From the NCBI RefSeq assembly GCF_023218175.1, contig NZ_JALPTH010000003.1, forward strand, positions 62,001-126,000: DNA of 64,000 nt, written 5' to 3'. This DNA is from Streptomyces lichenis (GTDB lineage Bacteria; Actinomycetota; Actinomycetes; Streptomycetales; Streptomycetaceae). Under the pieces are notes generated by a model. It was given only the letters and a program-made list of their open reading frames with translations, ran no database searches and was not told the DNA's origin. Positions 18,419-26,711 of the stretch are shown piece after piece. Position numbers and translations under genes: made by a program. The number at the start of each line of letters is the position of its first letter. Position 1 is the first letter of the stretch.

Positions 18419-18628
18419 ATGTCCCGCACCATTCGCATGCTCGGCACGAACTCCAAGACCGGCGAGTGCCCCACGCTCTACGAGGACGTGGACACCGGGG
18501 AGATCCTGGTGCAGGGCCACACCGTCACCGACCCTGATGTCCTGGCCCAGATGGTCAACCCCCTCAAGGGCGAGTCCCTAGTCGTCGTGGACCGGGACCT
18601 CCTCATCAACTTCGCTCCCCGCACGTGA
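18419..18628 (+). CDS. Small protein of an XRE/DUF6879-type module, unknown function
   Basis: 69 residues starting MSRTIRMLGTNSKTGECPTLYED, with ATG 18419 preceded by GGGAGGGA. It ends by GTGA overlap with the DUF6879-like gene, so the two are coupled. The sequence (YEDVDTGEILVQGHTVTDPDVLAQM) suggests a small compact domain. I recall small partner proteins in this position in actinobacterial HTH/DUF397 modules, but this is not a clear DUF397. Lower GC and more varied codon use than the surrounding core genes suggest accessory origin. Confidence 0.75.
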   Translation: MSRTIRMLGTNSKTGECPTLYEDVDTGEILVQGHTVTDPDVLAQMVNPLKGESLVVVDRDLLINFAPRT

Positions 18629-19146
18629 CCGTGGTCGACGCCGTCCCGGCGAGTGGCATGCTCGAGTTCTTCGAAAGCGGCTTCCGGCACAGCGCCTGGC
18701 GGCTGGAAACCCGCCGTTCGTACACAGCTGACGAGGCGACCGAGGAGTACCAGCAGTTTCTCCGTGGGATCGATCCGCCCAGGGACGTCGACGGACCGTG
18801 GTTCGTCAACGCGCGGGAGCGGACGGCGCAGGGTGTGCGGATCGAGCGGGTGCGCCTGGTGGACGAGCCGCCGAGTGACGGACAGCGGTACCTGCTCGCC
18901 ACCACACCGGACAACCTCGCCGCGGGCGAGGACATCCGGTTCCTGACCCGCACGCGAGCCCAAGGCCTGGAGCTGCCCGACTTCGACTTCTGGCTGTTCG
19001 ACTCCAGTATCTTGGCCCGCTTCAACTGGACGAACGCCGAACGCCGTCTGGAGATGGACACGGACCCAGCCGCCATCGCTGCGGCCTGCCGGGCGCGCGA
19101 CCTGGCCTGGCAGCATGCCGTCCCCTATGCGGAGTTCACCGGGTAG
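18625..19146 (+). CDS. DUF6879-like protein
   Basis: 173 residues from a GTG overlapping the previous stop. The middle contains FESGFRHSAWRLETRRSYTADEATEEYQQFLRG and RIERVRLVDEPPSDGQRYLLATTPDNLAAGEDIRFLTR, and the end FDFWLFDSSILARFNWTNAERRLEM. This pattern matches the widespread actinobacterial DUF6879 family as I recall it, typically encoded next to an XRE regulator. Biochemical role unknown; a toxin-antitoxin-like or signalling role has only been suggested for such modules. Directly followed by the regulator gene after ten bases. Confidence 0.75.
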   Translation: MTVVDAVPASGMLEFFESGFRHSAWRLETRRSYTADEATEEYQQFLRGIDPPRDVDGPWFVNARERTAQGVRIERVRLVDEPPSDGQRYLLATTPDNLAAGEDIRFLTRTRAQGLELPDFDFWLFDSSILARFNWTNAERRLEMDTDPAAIAAACRARDLAWQHAVPYAEFTG

Positions 19147-19155
19147 CGTCCCGGT

Positions 19156-19998
19156 GTGACCACCGACTACCAGCAGGCCCGGGTCGCCCTCGGCGTGCGG
19201 CTGCGCGAGCTTCGCGCCGAGGCCGGCCTGACCGTCCGGGCCCTGGCCGAGCAGTGCGGGTGGGCGCCATCGAAGGTATCCAAGCTGGAGAACGGCAAGC
19301 AGACCGCGACCACCGCAGACCTGGACGCCTGGGCCGCCGGAGTCGGCAACCCGGCCGCCGCCGGGGAGCTGCGCGGGCGGCTGGCCGGCCTGACATCCAC
19401 TTACCGTTCCTGGCGTCGACAGCTCGCCGGCGGACACCGCGCAGTGCAGGACGCCCTCGGCGCCCAGCACGAGAGGACCAGCGTGTTCCGCGCCTTCGCC
19501 GGCAGCGTGGTGCCCGGCGTGTTCCAGACCCCGGAGTACGCGCGCGCGGTGCTGTCCCGCTACGCCGACTTGCACGGGGTGACCCGCGACATAGAGGCCG
19601 GTGTCCTGTCCCGGATGCGCCGCCAGGACGGGCTGTACCAGCCGGGCCGCCGCTACCGGGTGCTGATGTGGGAGTCCGCCCTGCATACCCGGATCTGCTC
19701 GGCGTCGGTGCTCGCCGACCAACTGGACCGGCTCATGTCCCTGAACGGCCTGTCCTCCGTGGAGCTCGGGGTGATCCCGCTCGCCGCCAGCGTACGGATC
19801 GCGGCCGGTGATGATTTCACCATCCACGACGACCGCCTCGTCATCGCCGAGACCTGGCACGCCGAGATGTGGCTCGACTCCACCGAGGACATCACGCTGT
19901 ACGCCACCGTGTGGGACGCGCTGGCCGCCGACGCTGTTCACGGCCGGGACGCTCACCGGCTCATCGCTCGCGCCCGGACCGCTGCCCTGCCCTCCTGA
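19156..19998 (+). CDS. XRE-family helix-turn-helix regulator with C-terminal DUF5753-like domain
   Basis: 280 residues, GTG start. The N-terminal HTH is clear: LGVRLRELRAEAGLTVRALAEQCGWAPSKVSKLENGKQ (about residues 13-46). The remaining 200 residues (FRAFAGSVVPGVFQTPEYARAVLSRYADLHG, RYRVLMWESALHTRICSASVLADQLDRLM, VIPLAASVRIAAGDDFTIHDDRLVIAETWHAEMWL) match the DUF5753 domain of the WhiJ-like regulators in Streptomyces. Likely controls its own three-gene module. Close spacing with the two upstream genes implies an operon. Confidence 0.88.
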   Translation: MTTDYQQARVALGVRLRELRAEAGLTVRALAEQCGWAPSKVSKLENGKQTATTADLDAWAAGVGNPAAAGELRGRLAGLTSTYRSWRRQLAGGHRAVQDALGAQHERTSVFRAFAGSVVPGVFQTPEYARAVLSRYADLHGVTRDIEAGVLSRMRRQDGLYQPGRRYRVLMWESALHTRICSASVLADQLDRLMSLNGLSSVELGVIPLAASVRIAAGDDFTIHDDRLVIAETWHAEMWLDSTEDITLYATVWDALAADAVHGRDAHRLIARARTAALPS

Positions 19999-20131
19999 GC
20001 AACACGGCGAAACGAGCATGAGTCCGTGAGAAACAGTCAGAAACACGGCTGAATCCGAGAAACAGACGGCCGTACGGTCGTGGCCCCTGACCACCGCTCA
20101 CACCACCAGCGGTCCACGAGAGGGAGTGGCC

Positions 20132-20314
20132 ATGTACTCCTGCGCACACTGCCCCGACCCCGGCGCCGACGTCTGCATCCGAATCTCGGCAGCCGTGTCC
20201 GGCCCGGACTACGCGGTGTACGCGCACCGCGTCTGCGCCGATGAGCGCGGCGAACCGGTCCTGTACGCGGTCATCGACCCGGCCCCGGCCGGCAACCCGG
20301 TGGCGTCCCGGTGA
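20132..20314 (+). CDS. Mini-protein with cysteine pair, unknown function
   Basis: 60 residues from ATG 20132, preceded by AGAGGGA with good spacing (a GTG at 20126 is too near that site). The start MYSCAHCPDPGADVCI has a CxxC and a further cysteine, another cysteine lies mid-protein (HRVCADE), suggesting a small metal-binding or disulfide fold. Ends by GTGA overlap with another mini-ORF. Part of the accessory island after tRNA-His. Confidence 0.5.
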   Translation: MYSCAHCPDPGADVCIRISAAVSGPDYAVYAHRVCADERGEPVLYAVIDPAPAGNPVASR

Positions 20315-20442
20315 GCGACCCGCTCGGGTCCGACCGGCGCCGCGCCACCTGCCGGACATCGGACCGCACCGCGATCGTGGCCGCGGCCACGGCCGACGAC
20401 GGCGCCGTGAGCGCCGTGCTCGCGGCGCGGAGGAAGGCCTGA
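20311..20442 (+). CDS. Very small basic ORF, tentative
   Basis: 43 codons from a GTG overlapping the preceding stop (GTGA), reading SDPLGSDRRRATCRTSDRTA at its start. The overlap and GC pattern are the only support. No domain can be recognised; it may be spurious. Confidence 0.3.
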   Translation: MSDPLGSDRRRATCRTSDRTAIVAAATADDGAVSAVLAARRKA

Positions 20443-20527
20443 GTTCCCGCCCGGTCCGACTCCTCGGCAGGACCGCGGCCCGGGCGGGATTCCGCACCAC
20501 CCATCACGAGAGCGAGGTGAGCAGTAC

Positions 20528-20863
20528 GTGACCCTGATGATGACCGATGTTCCGGTCACCAGGCAGCTACCGGTCTGCCAGAGCTGCTGGAGGGAGCCGG
20601 CTACGGCCAGGCGGGACAGCAGCGACCTGTGCGGCGAGTGCGCGGCGGGCGGGTGCCCGGCGCGGGTGGACCTCTTCCCGCCGCTGGGAATCTACGGGCT
20701 CCCGGCCCGCAAGGTCCCGCCGCTGGGGCCGGTCCGGTGGGGGCCGCTGATGGACGACGGGAAGCACGGCAAGCCCGGCCCGCCGCAGCTGCCGCCGGAC
20801 CCCGGCCCCCATCCACCGCCGAAGCCCCGGCCGCAGTCCCCGCCCGGCACTCCGCCGGTGTAG
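20528..20863 (+). CDS. Small protein with two CxxC pairs and a proline-rich tail
   Basis: 111 residues from GTG 20528, preceded by GAGGTGAG. Residues about 17-40 show CQSCW...LCGEC, two CxxC pairs spaced like a zinc ribbon; the last 35 residues are Pro/Gly/Lys-rich (PPQLPPDPGPHPPPKPRPQ) and likely disordered. No family recognised. Last gene of the accessory island. Confidence 0.5.
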   Translation: MTLMMTDVPVTRQLPVCQSCWREPATARRDSSDLCGECAAGGCPARVDLFPPLGIYGLPARKVPPLGPVRWGPLMDDGKHGKPGPPQLPPDPGPHPPPKPRPQSPPGTPPV

Positions 20864-21018
20864 GGACGCCCTGACCGCCTTGGGCCCGGCCGCGCCCCCG
20901 TCGCCGCCGGGCCCAAGGCACTCGTGGGGTCGGCCGCGACTCGCCGCCCGAGAGCTCAGCGAGCCGCTCTTGCCATCGACCACGGCCACCCGTCGTCGAT
21001 CCGCGAGACCAGGGCCCC

Positions 21019-21530
21019 TCAACCGTCCGGGCATCCCTCGTCCGTGAGCGCCGCCGCCCAGTCGCCGGCCCGGACGCGGAGCTGCGGTCGGGTGTCGGGG
21101 GCGGGAGTCGGGGGGACGGTGGGGGCGGGCTCGGCGGTGGGGGCGGTGGGGCTGGGGTCAAGGGGGCCGGTGAGGGCGGCGGTGCGGGTGTGGGTGACGG
21201 TGCAGACCAGTTGGCGGGCGGCCTCGGGGGTGAGGCGGGGGCGCCGGCGGGGAGGTGGACGGTGTAGCCGTCGCCGCCGAGGGTGGTGCGCGGGGCGGCG
21301 GTCAGCCGGGGGAGGCGGGTCACGGCCTCGGACTCGTACGGGGCCGGTCCGTCGAACAGCAGCCGTACGGCGGCCGGTACCGCGTCCACTCCCCAGGGCA
21401 CCCCGCGCGGGAAGGGGCGCAGCTCGCCGTCGGCGAGGAAGTAGACGGTGGTGTTGGAGGAGGCTCCGGTGGCGGGCTCGCCGACCTCGATGACGCCGGA
21501 GGTGGGGACTCCGCAGCCGGCCAGGGGGAG
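21019..21530 (-). pseudogene. Lipoprotein remnant fused in frame to the histidine-kinase remnant
   Basis: Read on the minus strand, the frame running out of the kinase remnant continues into a lipobox, LAGC (Cys codon 21513-21515), followed by [26 protein letters not shown] and [27 protein letters not shown], a GerMN-like lipoprotein. At the GGGGG run at 21237-21241 the frame shifts, after which LTPEAARQLVCTVTHTRTAALTG and the C terminus continue in another frame to a stop at 21019. No separate start codon or signal peptide precedes the lipobox. It looks like the end of a lipoprotein gene joined to the kinase by deletion. Confidence 0.7.
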
Positions 21531-22850
21531 GTGGAGGGTGAAGACGCAGCCGCCGGGGCGGTTGGCCGCGTGGTGCGGCCGCCGTGCAGGGCGGCGTTCT
21601 CCAGGGCGATGGCGAGGCCGAGGCCGCTGCTCTCGCTGCGGGTGCGCACGGTGTCGGCCTTGTAGAAGCGCTCGAAGACGAGGGGGAGGTCCTGCTCGGG
21701 GATGCCGGGGCCGGAGTCGGCGACCTCGATGACGGCGTGGGGGGATCGGACGGGGTGCAGGCGGGGGGTGCCGGCGGGGCGCCGTGGCGTAGGGCGTTGC
21801 CGACCAGGTTGGCGATGACCACGTCCAGGCGGCGCGGGTCCACCCAGGCGCGGATGGTGCCGGGCGGGGGCAGCTCGGTGGTGACCCGGTCGGTCCAGCC
21901 CCGGGCGGCGAGGGTGCGGTGCAGGCTCTCGGCGAGGTCGATCTCGTCGGTGACCAGCTCGGCGGCCCCGGCGTCGAAGCGGGAGATCTCCATCAGGTCG
22001 TCCACCAGCCGGGCCAGCCGGGCGGTCTCGGAGCTGACGAGGCGCAGCGCGTCCCCGGTCTGGCGCTCCAGCTCGGCCGCGTCGGCGTCGAGTACGTCGG
22101 TCACCGCGGACATGGCGGCCAGCGGGGTGCGCATCTCGTGCGAGACGTCCGCCGCGAACCGGTGGGCCCGGGCCTCCATGCCGCGCAGTTCGGCGACGGA
22201 GCGTTCGAGGGCGGCGGCCGTCTCGTTGAACGCCTGGGAGAGCCCGGCCAGTTCGTCGGAGCCCTGGACGGCGAGGCGGGTGTCGAGTCGGCCCTCGGCC
22301 ATCCGCCGGGTCGCCGTGTGCAGGGCGCGCACCGGCCGCAGCACCCCGCGGGCGACCAGCAGCGCCAGCAGCACGGCCAGCCCGAGCGCGGGCAGGGTGG
22401 CCCGCTCGATGGCGGTGACCAGGGCCTCCACGTAGAGCTGTTCGCTGCTCTGCGGGACGACCAGGAAGAAGGCCAGCCCGGAGGGCACCCGGCCGGGTGA
22501 CTCGGCGGTGTAGCTGACGGGGCAGCCCGACGACCAGGGCCGCCTGGCCGTCCTGGCGCACCCGCTGGAAGACGGCGGCCGGTTTGCGGGCCACCGCCCT
22601 GGCCACCTCGGCCGGTGGTGCGCGGAAGGCGTCCTGGGGGCCGTGGGAGGCGGTGCGGTCGCGGTAGGTGGCGAGGACGTGCCAGCGCTGGGAGGCGTGC
22701 GACCGGGCCAGCCGGGTGACCAGGGCGTCCAGCTCCTCCTGGGCGGGGGCCGGTGAGATGTCCGCGACCAGGTCGTTGACGCTGTCGCGGAACTGAGGTC
22801 GGGCACCGCATCGGCCGCGGCCATGAGACCTGCCCCGGCCCGGGCCGTCC
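21531..22850 (-). pseudogene. Sensor histidine kinase, degraded by several frameshifts
   Basis: Pieces of one kinase are spread over three minus frames: [25 protein letters not shown] and [11 protein letters not shown] (sensor part), [14 protein letters not shown] through a TM segment, HAMP and the H box [13 protein letters not shown] to LVGNALRHG (N box), then [28 protein letters not shown] and [15 protein letters not shown] (G boxes). Apparent one-base changes lie near 22796, in GGGG 22519-22522, in GGGGGG 21763-21768 and near 21563-21570. The N-terminal TM segment is missing, and a GCTCCC hexamer run replaces it. No response regulator is adjacent. Decay is favoured, although some changes lie in homopolymers. 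Confidence 0.8.
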
Positions 22851-22888
22851 CGCTCCCGCTCCCGCTCCCGCTCCCGCTCCCGCTCCCG
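22851..22888. repeat. Hexanucleotide microsatellite (CGCTCC)6
   Basis: Six uninterrupted CGCTCC units plus CG, at the broken 5' end of the kinase remnant. In the minus strand it would read as Ser-Gly repeats. Confidence 0.85.
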
Positions 22889-23060
22889 CGATGATGCAGC
22901 AGATCGACGGGCTGAAGGGCTGTGCGGCCAACGCCTGGCCGTATGATGCCGACGGCACCTGCCTGGCCGGCCCGAGCGTCCCCTGAGCCCGCCGCCCCGC
23001 CCCCGTCCACCCTTCGAAACAGGGTCGAACCACCCCGAACACCCGTGCCAGAATGCCCGC

Positions 23061-23714
23061 ATGCTGGGTGTCACCGATCTGCCGACCTATCTCGCCGGAC
23101 TCGTCCTCATCGTCCTCCTCCCGGGCCCGAACTCGCTCTATGTGATCTCGGTGGCCGCCCGCCGGGGCGTGCGCACCGGCTACCGCGCCGCCGCCGGGGT
23201 GTGGTGCGGGGACACCGTGCTGATGGTGCTGTCGGCGGCGGGCGTGGCCTCCCTGCTCCAGGCGAACGAGGTGCTGTTCGCCGTCGTCAAGTACGCCGGG
23301 GCGGGCTATCTGAGCTGGCTGGCGATCGGGATGCTGCGGGCCGCCTGGTCGATGTGGCGCTCCCGCCGCGAGCAGTCGGCCGAGGAGCTGGTGGCCGCCG
23401 GGGAGGGATCCGGCCCGGTGGAGCGCCCCTTCCGCCGCGCCCTGGTGATCAGCCTGCTGAACCCCAAGGCGATCCTCTTCTTCATCGCCTTCTTCGTGCA
23501 GTTCGTCGACCCGGCGTACGCGTACCCCGCGCTCTCCTTCACCCTGCTGGGCATCCTCGCCCAGGTGGCGAGCGTGCTGTATCTGACGCTGCTGATCTTC
23601 ACCGGTACGCATCTGGCCGCCGCCTTCCGCCGCCGCAAGCGCCTCGCGGCGGGCGCCACCACCGGCGCGGGCGTGCTGTTCCTGGGCTTCGCCGCCAAGC
23701 TCTCCCTGGCCTGA
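23061..23714 (+). CDS. LysE-family amino-acid exporter (LeuE-like)
   Basis: 217-residue inner-membrane exporter of the LysE/RhtB superfamily with about six hydrophobic segments. The family motif [30 protein letters not shown] follows the first membrane segment, and the second half has the typical [21 protein letters not shown]. Substrate likely a neutral amino acid; LeuE-type proteins export leucine, but the sequence does not decide this. Start ATG 23061. Convergent with the LacI gene. A broken kinase lies divergently behind it. Confidence 0.9.
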   Translation: MLGVTDLPTYLAGLVLIVLLPGPNSLYVISVAARRGVRTGYRAAAGVWCGDTVLMVLSAAGVASLLQANEVLFAVVKYAGAGYLSWLAIGMLRAAWSMWRSRREQSAEELVAAGEGSGPVERPFRRALVISLLNPKAILFFIAFFVQFVDPAYAYPALSFTLLGILAQVASVLYLTLLIFTGTHLAAAFRRRKRLAAGATTGAGVLFLGFAAKLSLA

Positions 23715-23755
23715 GGGCCCGGTTTCCGGGGCCTGCGGAGCCGGTGGCCGTCCGC

Positions 23756-24784
23756 TCAGCCGGAGTCGCGTACCACCAGCTCCGTCGGCAGCACGACATG
23801 ACGGGAATCGGCACCCCCGCCGGCGATCTGCCGGAGGAGGATACGGGCCATCCGGCGGCCCATCTCCTCGATGGGCTGGCGCACGCTCGTCAGCGCCGGG
23901 TCCATCAGCCGGGCCACCGCCGAGTCGTCCACCCCGACCAGGGCCACGTCCTCCGGCACCCGGCGCCCGGCCTCCCGTAGCACCGCCCGCGCCCCGGCCG
24001 CCAACAGGTCGGAGGCCGCGAACACCCCGTCCAGGCCGGGGCGGCGCCCCAGCAGCTCCCGCATGGCCCGGCGGCCGCCCTCCTCGGTGAAGTCCGCCTC
24101 GGCGACCAGCCGTTCGTCGGCGGGCAGCCCCGCGGCGGCGAGCCCGTCGCGGTAGCCGTCCAGCCGGCACCTGGCCGCGTACATGTCGAGCGGGCCGGTG
24201 ATCGCGGCGATCCGGCGGCGGCCCCGCCCGGCGAGATGGGCGACGGCCGACCGTCCGGCGCCGGTGTTGTCGCAGTCGACGTACGGCACCCGCTCCTCCG
24301 CCGAGCGGCGGCCGTTCAGCACGGCGGGCAGCCCCAGCCGTGCCACCAGCTCCGGCAGCGGGTCGTCGCGGTGGACGGAGACCAGCAGCACTCCGTCCAC
24401 CCGCTGGGCCGCCAGATACTGCTCGAACCGCTGCCGCTCCCTGCCGGAACGGATCAGGGTGAGCAGCAACTGCATGTCGGCGTCGCCCAGTTCGGCGCTG
24501 ACCCCGCGGATGATGTCGAGGAAGTACGGCTCCGCGAACAGCCGGGACTCGGTCTCGGGGACCACCAGCGCGACGGCGCCGGTCCTGGCCCCCGCCAGGG
24601 CGCGGGCGGCCCGGTCGGGGACATAGCCGAGCTCGGCGATGGCCCGCCCGACCGCCTCCCTGGCCCGGTCGCTGACCCGGGGCGAGCCGTTGACCACCCG
24701 CGAGACGGTGCCGCGCCCCACCCCCGCCCGGGCCGCGACCTCCTCCAGCGTGGGTCTGCCGGTCCGCCGCCCGCTCGCCGCCAT
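23756..24784 (-). CDS. LacI-family sugar repressor, CebR-like
   Basis: 342 residues from an ATG at 24784 preceded by AAGGGG. N-terminal LacI HTH and hinge: PTLEEVAARAGVGRGTVSRVVNGSPRVSDRAREAV...ALAGARTGAVALVVPE; then a periplasmic-binding-like sensor domain with CDNTGAGRSAVAHLAGRG and FAASDLLAAGARAVLREAGRRVPEDVALVGVDDS. The sequence resembles CebR, the cellobiose-responsive repressor, quite closely (MQLLLT...RQRFEQYLAAQRVDGVLLVSVHRDDPLPEL). No cebEFG transporter or beta-glucosidase is next to it; its neighbour is a CBM2 chitinase. Target and ligand are uncertain. Confidence 0.88.
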   Translation of the reverse strand: MAASGRRTGRPTLEEVAARAGVGRGTVSRVVNGSPRVSDRAREAVGRAIAELGYVPDRAARALAGARTGAVALVVPETESRLFAEPYFLDIIRGVSAELGDADMQLLLTLIRSGRERQRFEQYLAAQRVDGVLLVSVHRDDPLPELVARLGLPAVLNGRRSAEERVPYVDCDNTGAGRSAVAHLAGRGRRRIAAITGPLDMYAARCRLDGYRDGLAAAGLPADERLVAEADFTEEGGRRAMRELLGRRPGLDGVFAASDLLAAGARAVLREAGRRVPEDVALVGVDDSAVARLMDPALTSVRQPIEEMGRRMARILLRQIAGGGADSRHVVLPTELVVRDSG

Positions 24785-24881
24785 GACTGCCCCTTGAGGA
24801 TCGCGCCCGCTCCACCCGTCGCCCCGCCCTGCGAGCGTACGTCCTCCTCCCGCACACTTCTTCGGCAACGGGGGCAGCGGG

Positions 24882-24924
24882 GCGCCCCGGCTCGGGTGGG
24901 GGGGGAAGACCCGGGCCGGGGCGC
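24882..24924 (-). terminator. Terminator after the CBM2-GH18 chitinase gene
   Basis: GCGCCCCGGCTCGGGT (24882-24897) pairs with ACCCGGGCCGGGGCGC (24909-24924) with one mismatch around an 11-base loop, just beyond the chitinase stop on the minus strand. Confidence 0.7.
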
Positions 24925-24945
24925 GTGTGGGGGGATGCGGATGGC

Positions 24946-26397
24946 TCAGCGGTAGGCGGCGAAGGCCCTGGTGAAGGCGAACGGCTGCTGGAAGATGGAG
25001 GAGCAGGTGGCGTCGGCCCGGTTCACCGCGCCGTCCGGGCACTGCTTGTCCCGGGTGCCGGACCACATCGACAGCCAGGCCAGCCCCTTCTCCTTGGCGA
25101 AGGCGACCAGCTCGGTGGCGTCCTCGGTGCGGAACACCTCGGATACGACATCGTTCACGCCGATCATCGGGGTCACCGCGACCGTCTTCCAGGCCTGCGC
25201 CTCGGAGAGCCCGAGCACCCCCTTGAGCTGTGCCTGGGTGGCGGTCGCGGCCTGGATCGCGTACTGCCCCATGTCCGCGCTGTACGCCGGGCCGTAGTCC
25301 ATCGCCATGATGTTGACGGCGCCGATGCGCACCCCGTTCTTCTTCGCGTCGGCGAGCAGGTCGACACCGGGCTGGGTGAGGCCCTCCGGCATGACCGGCA
25401 GGGTGAAGGAGACGTCCAGACCGGGGTAGGACTGCTGGAGCCTGGCGATGGCCTGGGCGCGGCGGGTGTTGGCCGCCCGGTCGGGCAGGGCCGCGCCCTC
25501 GACGTCGAAGTCGACCTTGGTCAGCTTGTACTGGTCGACGACCTTGCCGTAGGCGGCGGCCAGCTGGTCGGCGGTGGCGCAGTTGAGGGCGAGCTCATGG
25601 CCGGCCGCGCCGCCGAAGGAGACCCGGACGTCCCCGCCCTTGGCGCGCAGGGCGCCGATCTGGGCGGCCACCCGGTCGTCGGCGAGCCCGGTGACCCCGC
25701 CCCAGAGCGGGGCGCAGGAGCCGCCGGAGGTGATGAAGGCCAGGGTGAAGTCCTGCACGCCGGTCTTGGCGGCGGTGTCCAGCAGGTCGTACGCGGGGTA
25801 CAGCGAGGTGTCCACATACGGGGCGAACCGGCCCCCTCCCGTACCGCCGCCCGGCACGGGGGTGGACGCACTCGGTGTCGGAGTGGGCGTCGGCGTCGAG
25901 GGGGTGGGGGTGGGGACGGTGGTGGGGCGGCCGCTCGGTACGGGGGTGGGGGGCGCGTCGGCGGAGCAGGCGGCCCCGTCGATCCGGCAGCCGGTGGGGT
26001 CGCCTGCCTTGCCCTCGGCGGTGGTGGTGAAGCCGACGGTGACGGTGGCGCCCGGCTTCAGCCGCTTGTTCCAGCTCTCGGGCCGTACGGTGATGTGCTG
26101 CCCGTCCACCGTGTGCTCGCCGTTCCACAGCGAGCCGATCCGGGTGCCGGCCGGCAGGTCGAACTCCAGCTTCCAGCCGTCCCGGTCCGCTCCGGTCTCG
26201 TTGCTGACCGTGTACTGGCCGGTGTAACCACCGCTCCAGCCGCTGGACTTGGTGTACGCGGCGCCGACGCCGGCGGCCTGCGCGGTGGACCCGAAGGCGA
26301 CCGCCGCGCCTCCGGCCACGGCCACCGCCACCAGGGCGCCGACCGCCTTGTTCCTGCCGCTCATCCTGCGCCGGTGCGAGACCGTGCTGCTGCCCAT
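24946..26397 (-). CDS. Secreted chitinase-like protein: CBM2 carbohydrate-binding module plus GH18 domain
   Basis: 483 residues. A basic N region and hydrophobic core ending AQAA form a signal peptide (about 1-41; an internal Met12 is an alternative start). Residues about 42-140 form a CBM2 (YTKSSGWSGGYTGQYTVSNETG, WKLEFDLPAGTRIGSLWNGE), then a Pro/Thr linker (TPTPSTPTPTPTPSASTP), then a GH18 barrel (FAPYVDTSLYPAYDLLDTAAKTG...). The catalytic strand reads KVDFDVEG: the acid Glu300 and two Asp of DxxDxDxE are present, the first Asp is not at its usual place. Minimal chitinases of this subgroup exist in Streptomyces; activity is probable. Divergent from nothing nearby; LacI-type gene downstream. 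Confidence 0.87.
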   Translation of the reverse strand: MGSSTVSHRRRMSGRNKAVGALVAVAVAGGAAVAFGSTAQAAGVGAAYTKSSGWSGGYTGQYTVSNETGADRDGWKLEFDLPAGTRIGSLWNGEHTVDGQHITVRPESWNKRLKPGATVTVGFTTTAEGKAGDPTGCRIDGAACSADAPPTPVPSGRPTTVPTPTPSTPTPTPTPSASTPVPGGGTGGGRFAPYVDTSLYPAYDLLDTAAKTGVQDFTLAFITSGGSCAPLWGGVTGLADDRVAAQIGALRAKGGDVRVSFGGAAGHELALNCATADQLAAAYGKVVDQYKLTKVDFDVEGAALPDRAANTRRAQAIARLQQSYPGLDVSFTLPVMPEGLTQPGVDLLADAKKNGVRIGAVNIMAMDYGPAYSADMGQYAIQAATATQAQLKGVLGLSEAQAWKTVAVTPMIGVNDVVSEVFRTEDATELVAFAKEKGLAWLSMWSGTRDKQCPDGAVNRADATCSSIFQQPFAFTRAFAAYR

Positions 26398-26561
26398 GGG
26401 GTGACCTGCCTTGTGTGGTGCGCTTCCGTTGACGGCCCGGGGTGGGGGGGCGTCCCGGGCCGTGGCAGCAAGCTAGCGCGCCCGAATCGGACAATCGACG
26501 TCATCCGGGCGGCGGTTGGGGATCTTAGGGCGGGCTTAAGGAAGCCATCGGGACCGGTTAA

Positions 26562-26711
26562 GCCGGCCGGCGGAAGCGAGACCGGGAGCGGGTCAGCCGA
26601 CTCAGCAGGAGCGCGGCCGGAGGCGAGACCGGGAACAGGTCCAGCCGACTCAGTGGGGGCGAGGCCGGGAGCGGGTCAGCCGGCCGGCTCAGCGGAAGCG
26701 GGTCAGTCGGG
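26562..26711. repeat. Imperfect tandem repeats (39-48 bp) spanning the 3' end of the kinase gene
   Basis: Units built from (GCGGAAGCGAG)ACCGGGAGCGGGTCAGCCGAC-TCAG recur with TCAG-start points at 26602, 26650 and 26689 (spacings 48 and 39). The last unit is the stop codon and final codons of the histidine kinase gene, so the array appears to consist of copies of the gene's own 3' end. Confidence 0.65.

Noticed and set aside
18146..20863. Integrative element at tRNA-His
   Set aside because: No integrase, excisionase or repeated tRNA 3' end was found; the intact tRNA with its own terminator gives no attachment-site evidence. Kept only as an accessory island.
22851..22888. (CGCTCC)n run as a regulatory element
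   Set aside because: It sits at the broken end of a pseudogene; a simple microsatellite explains it.
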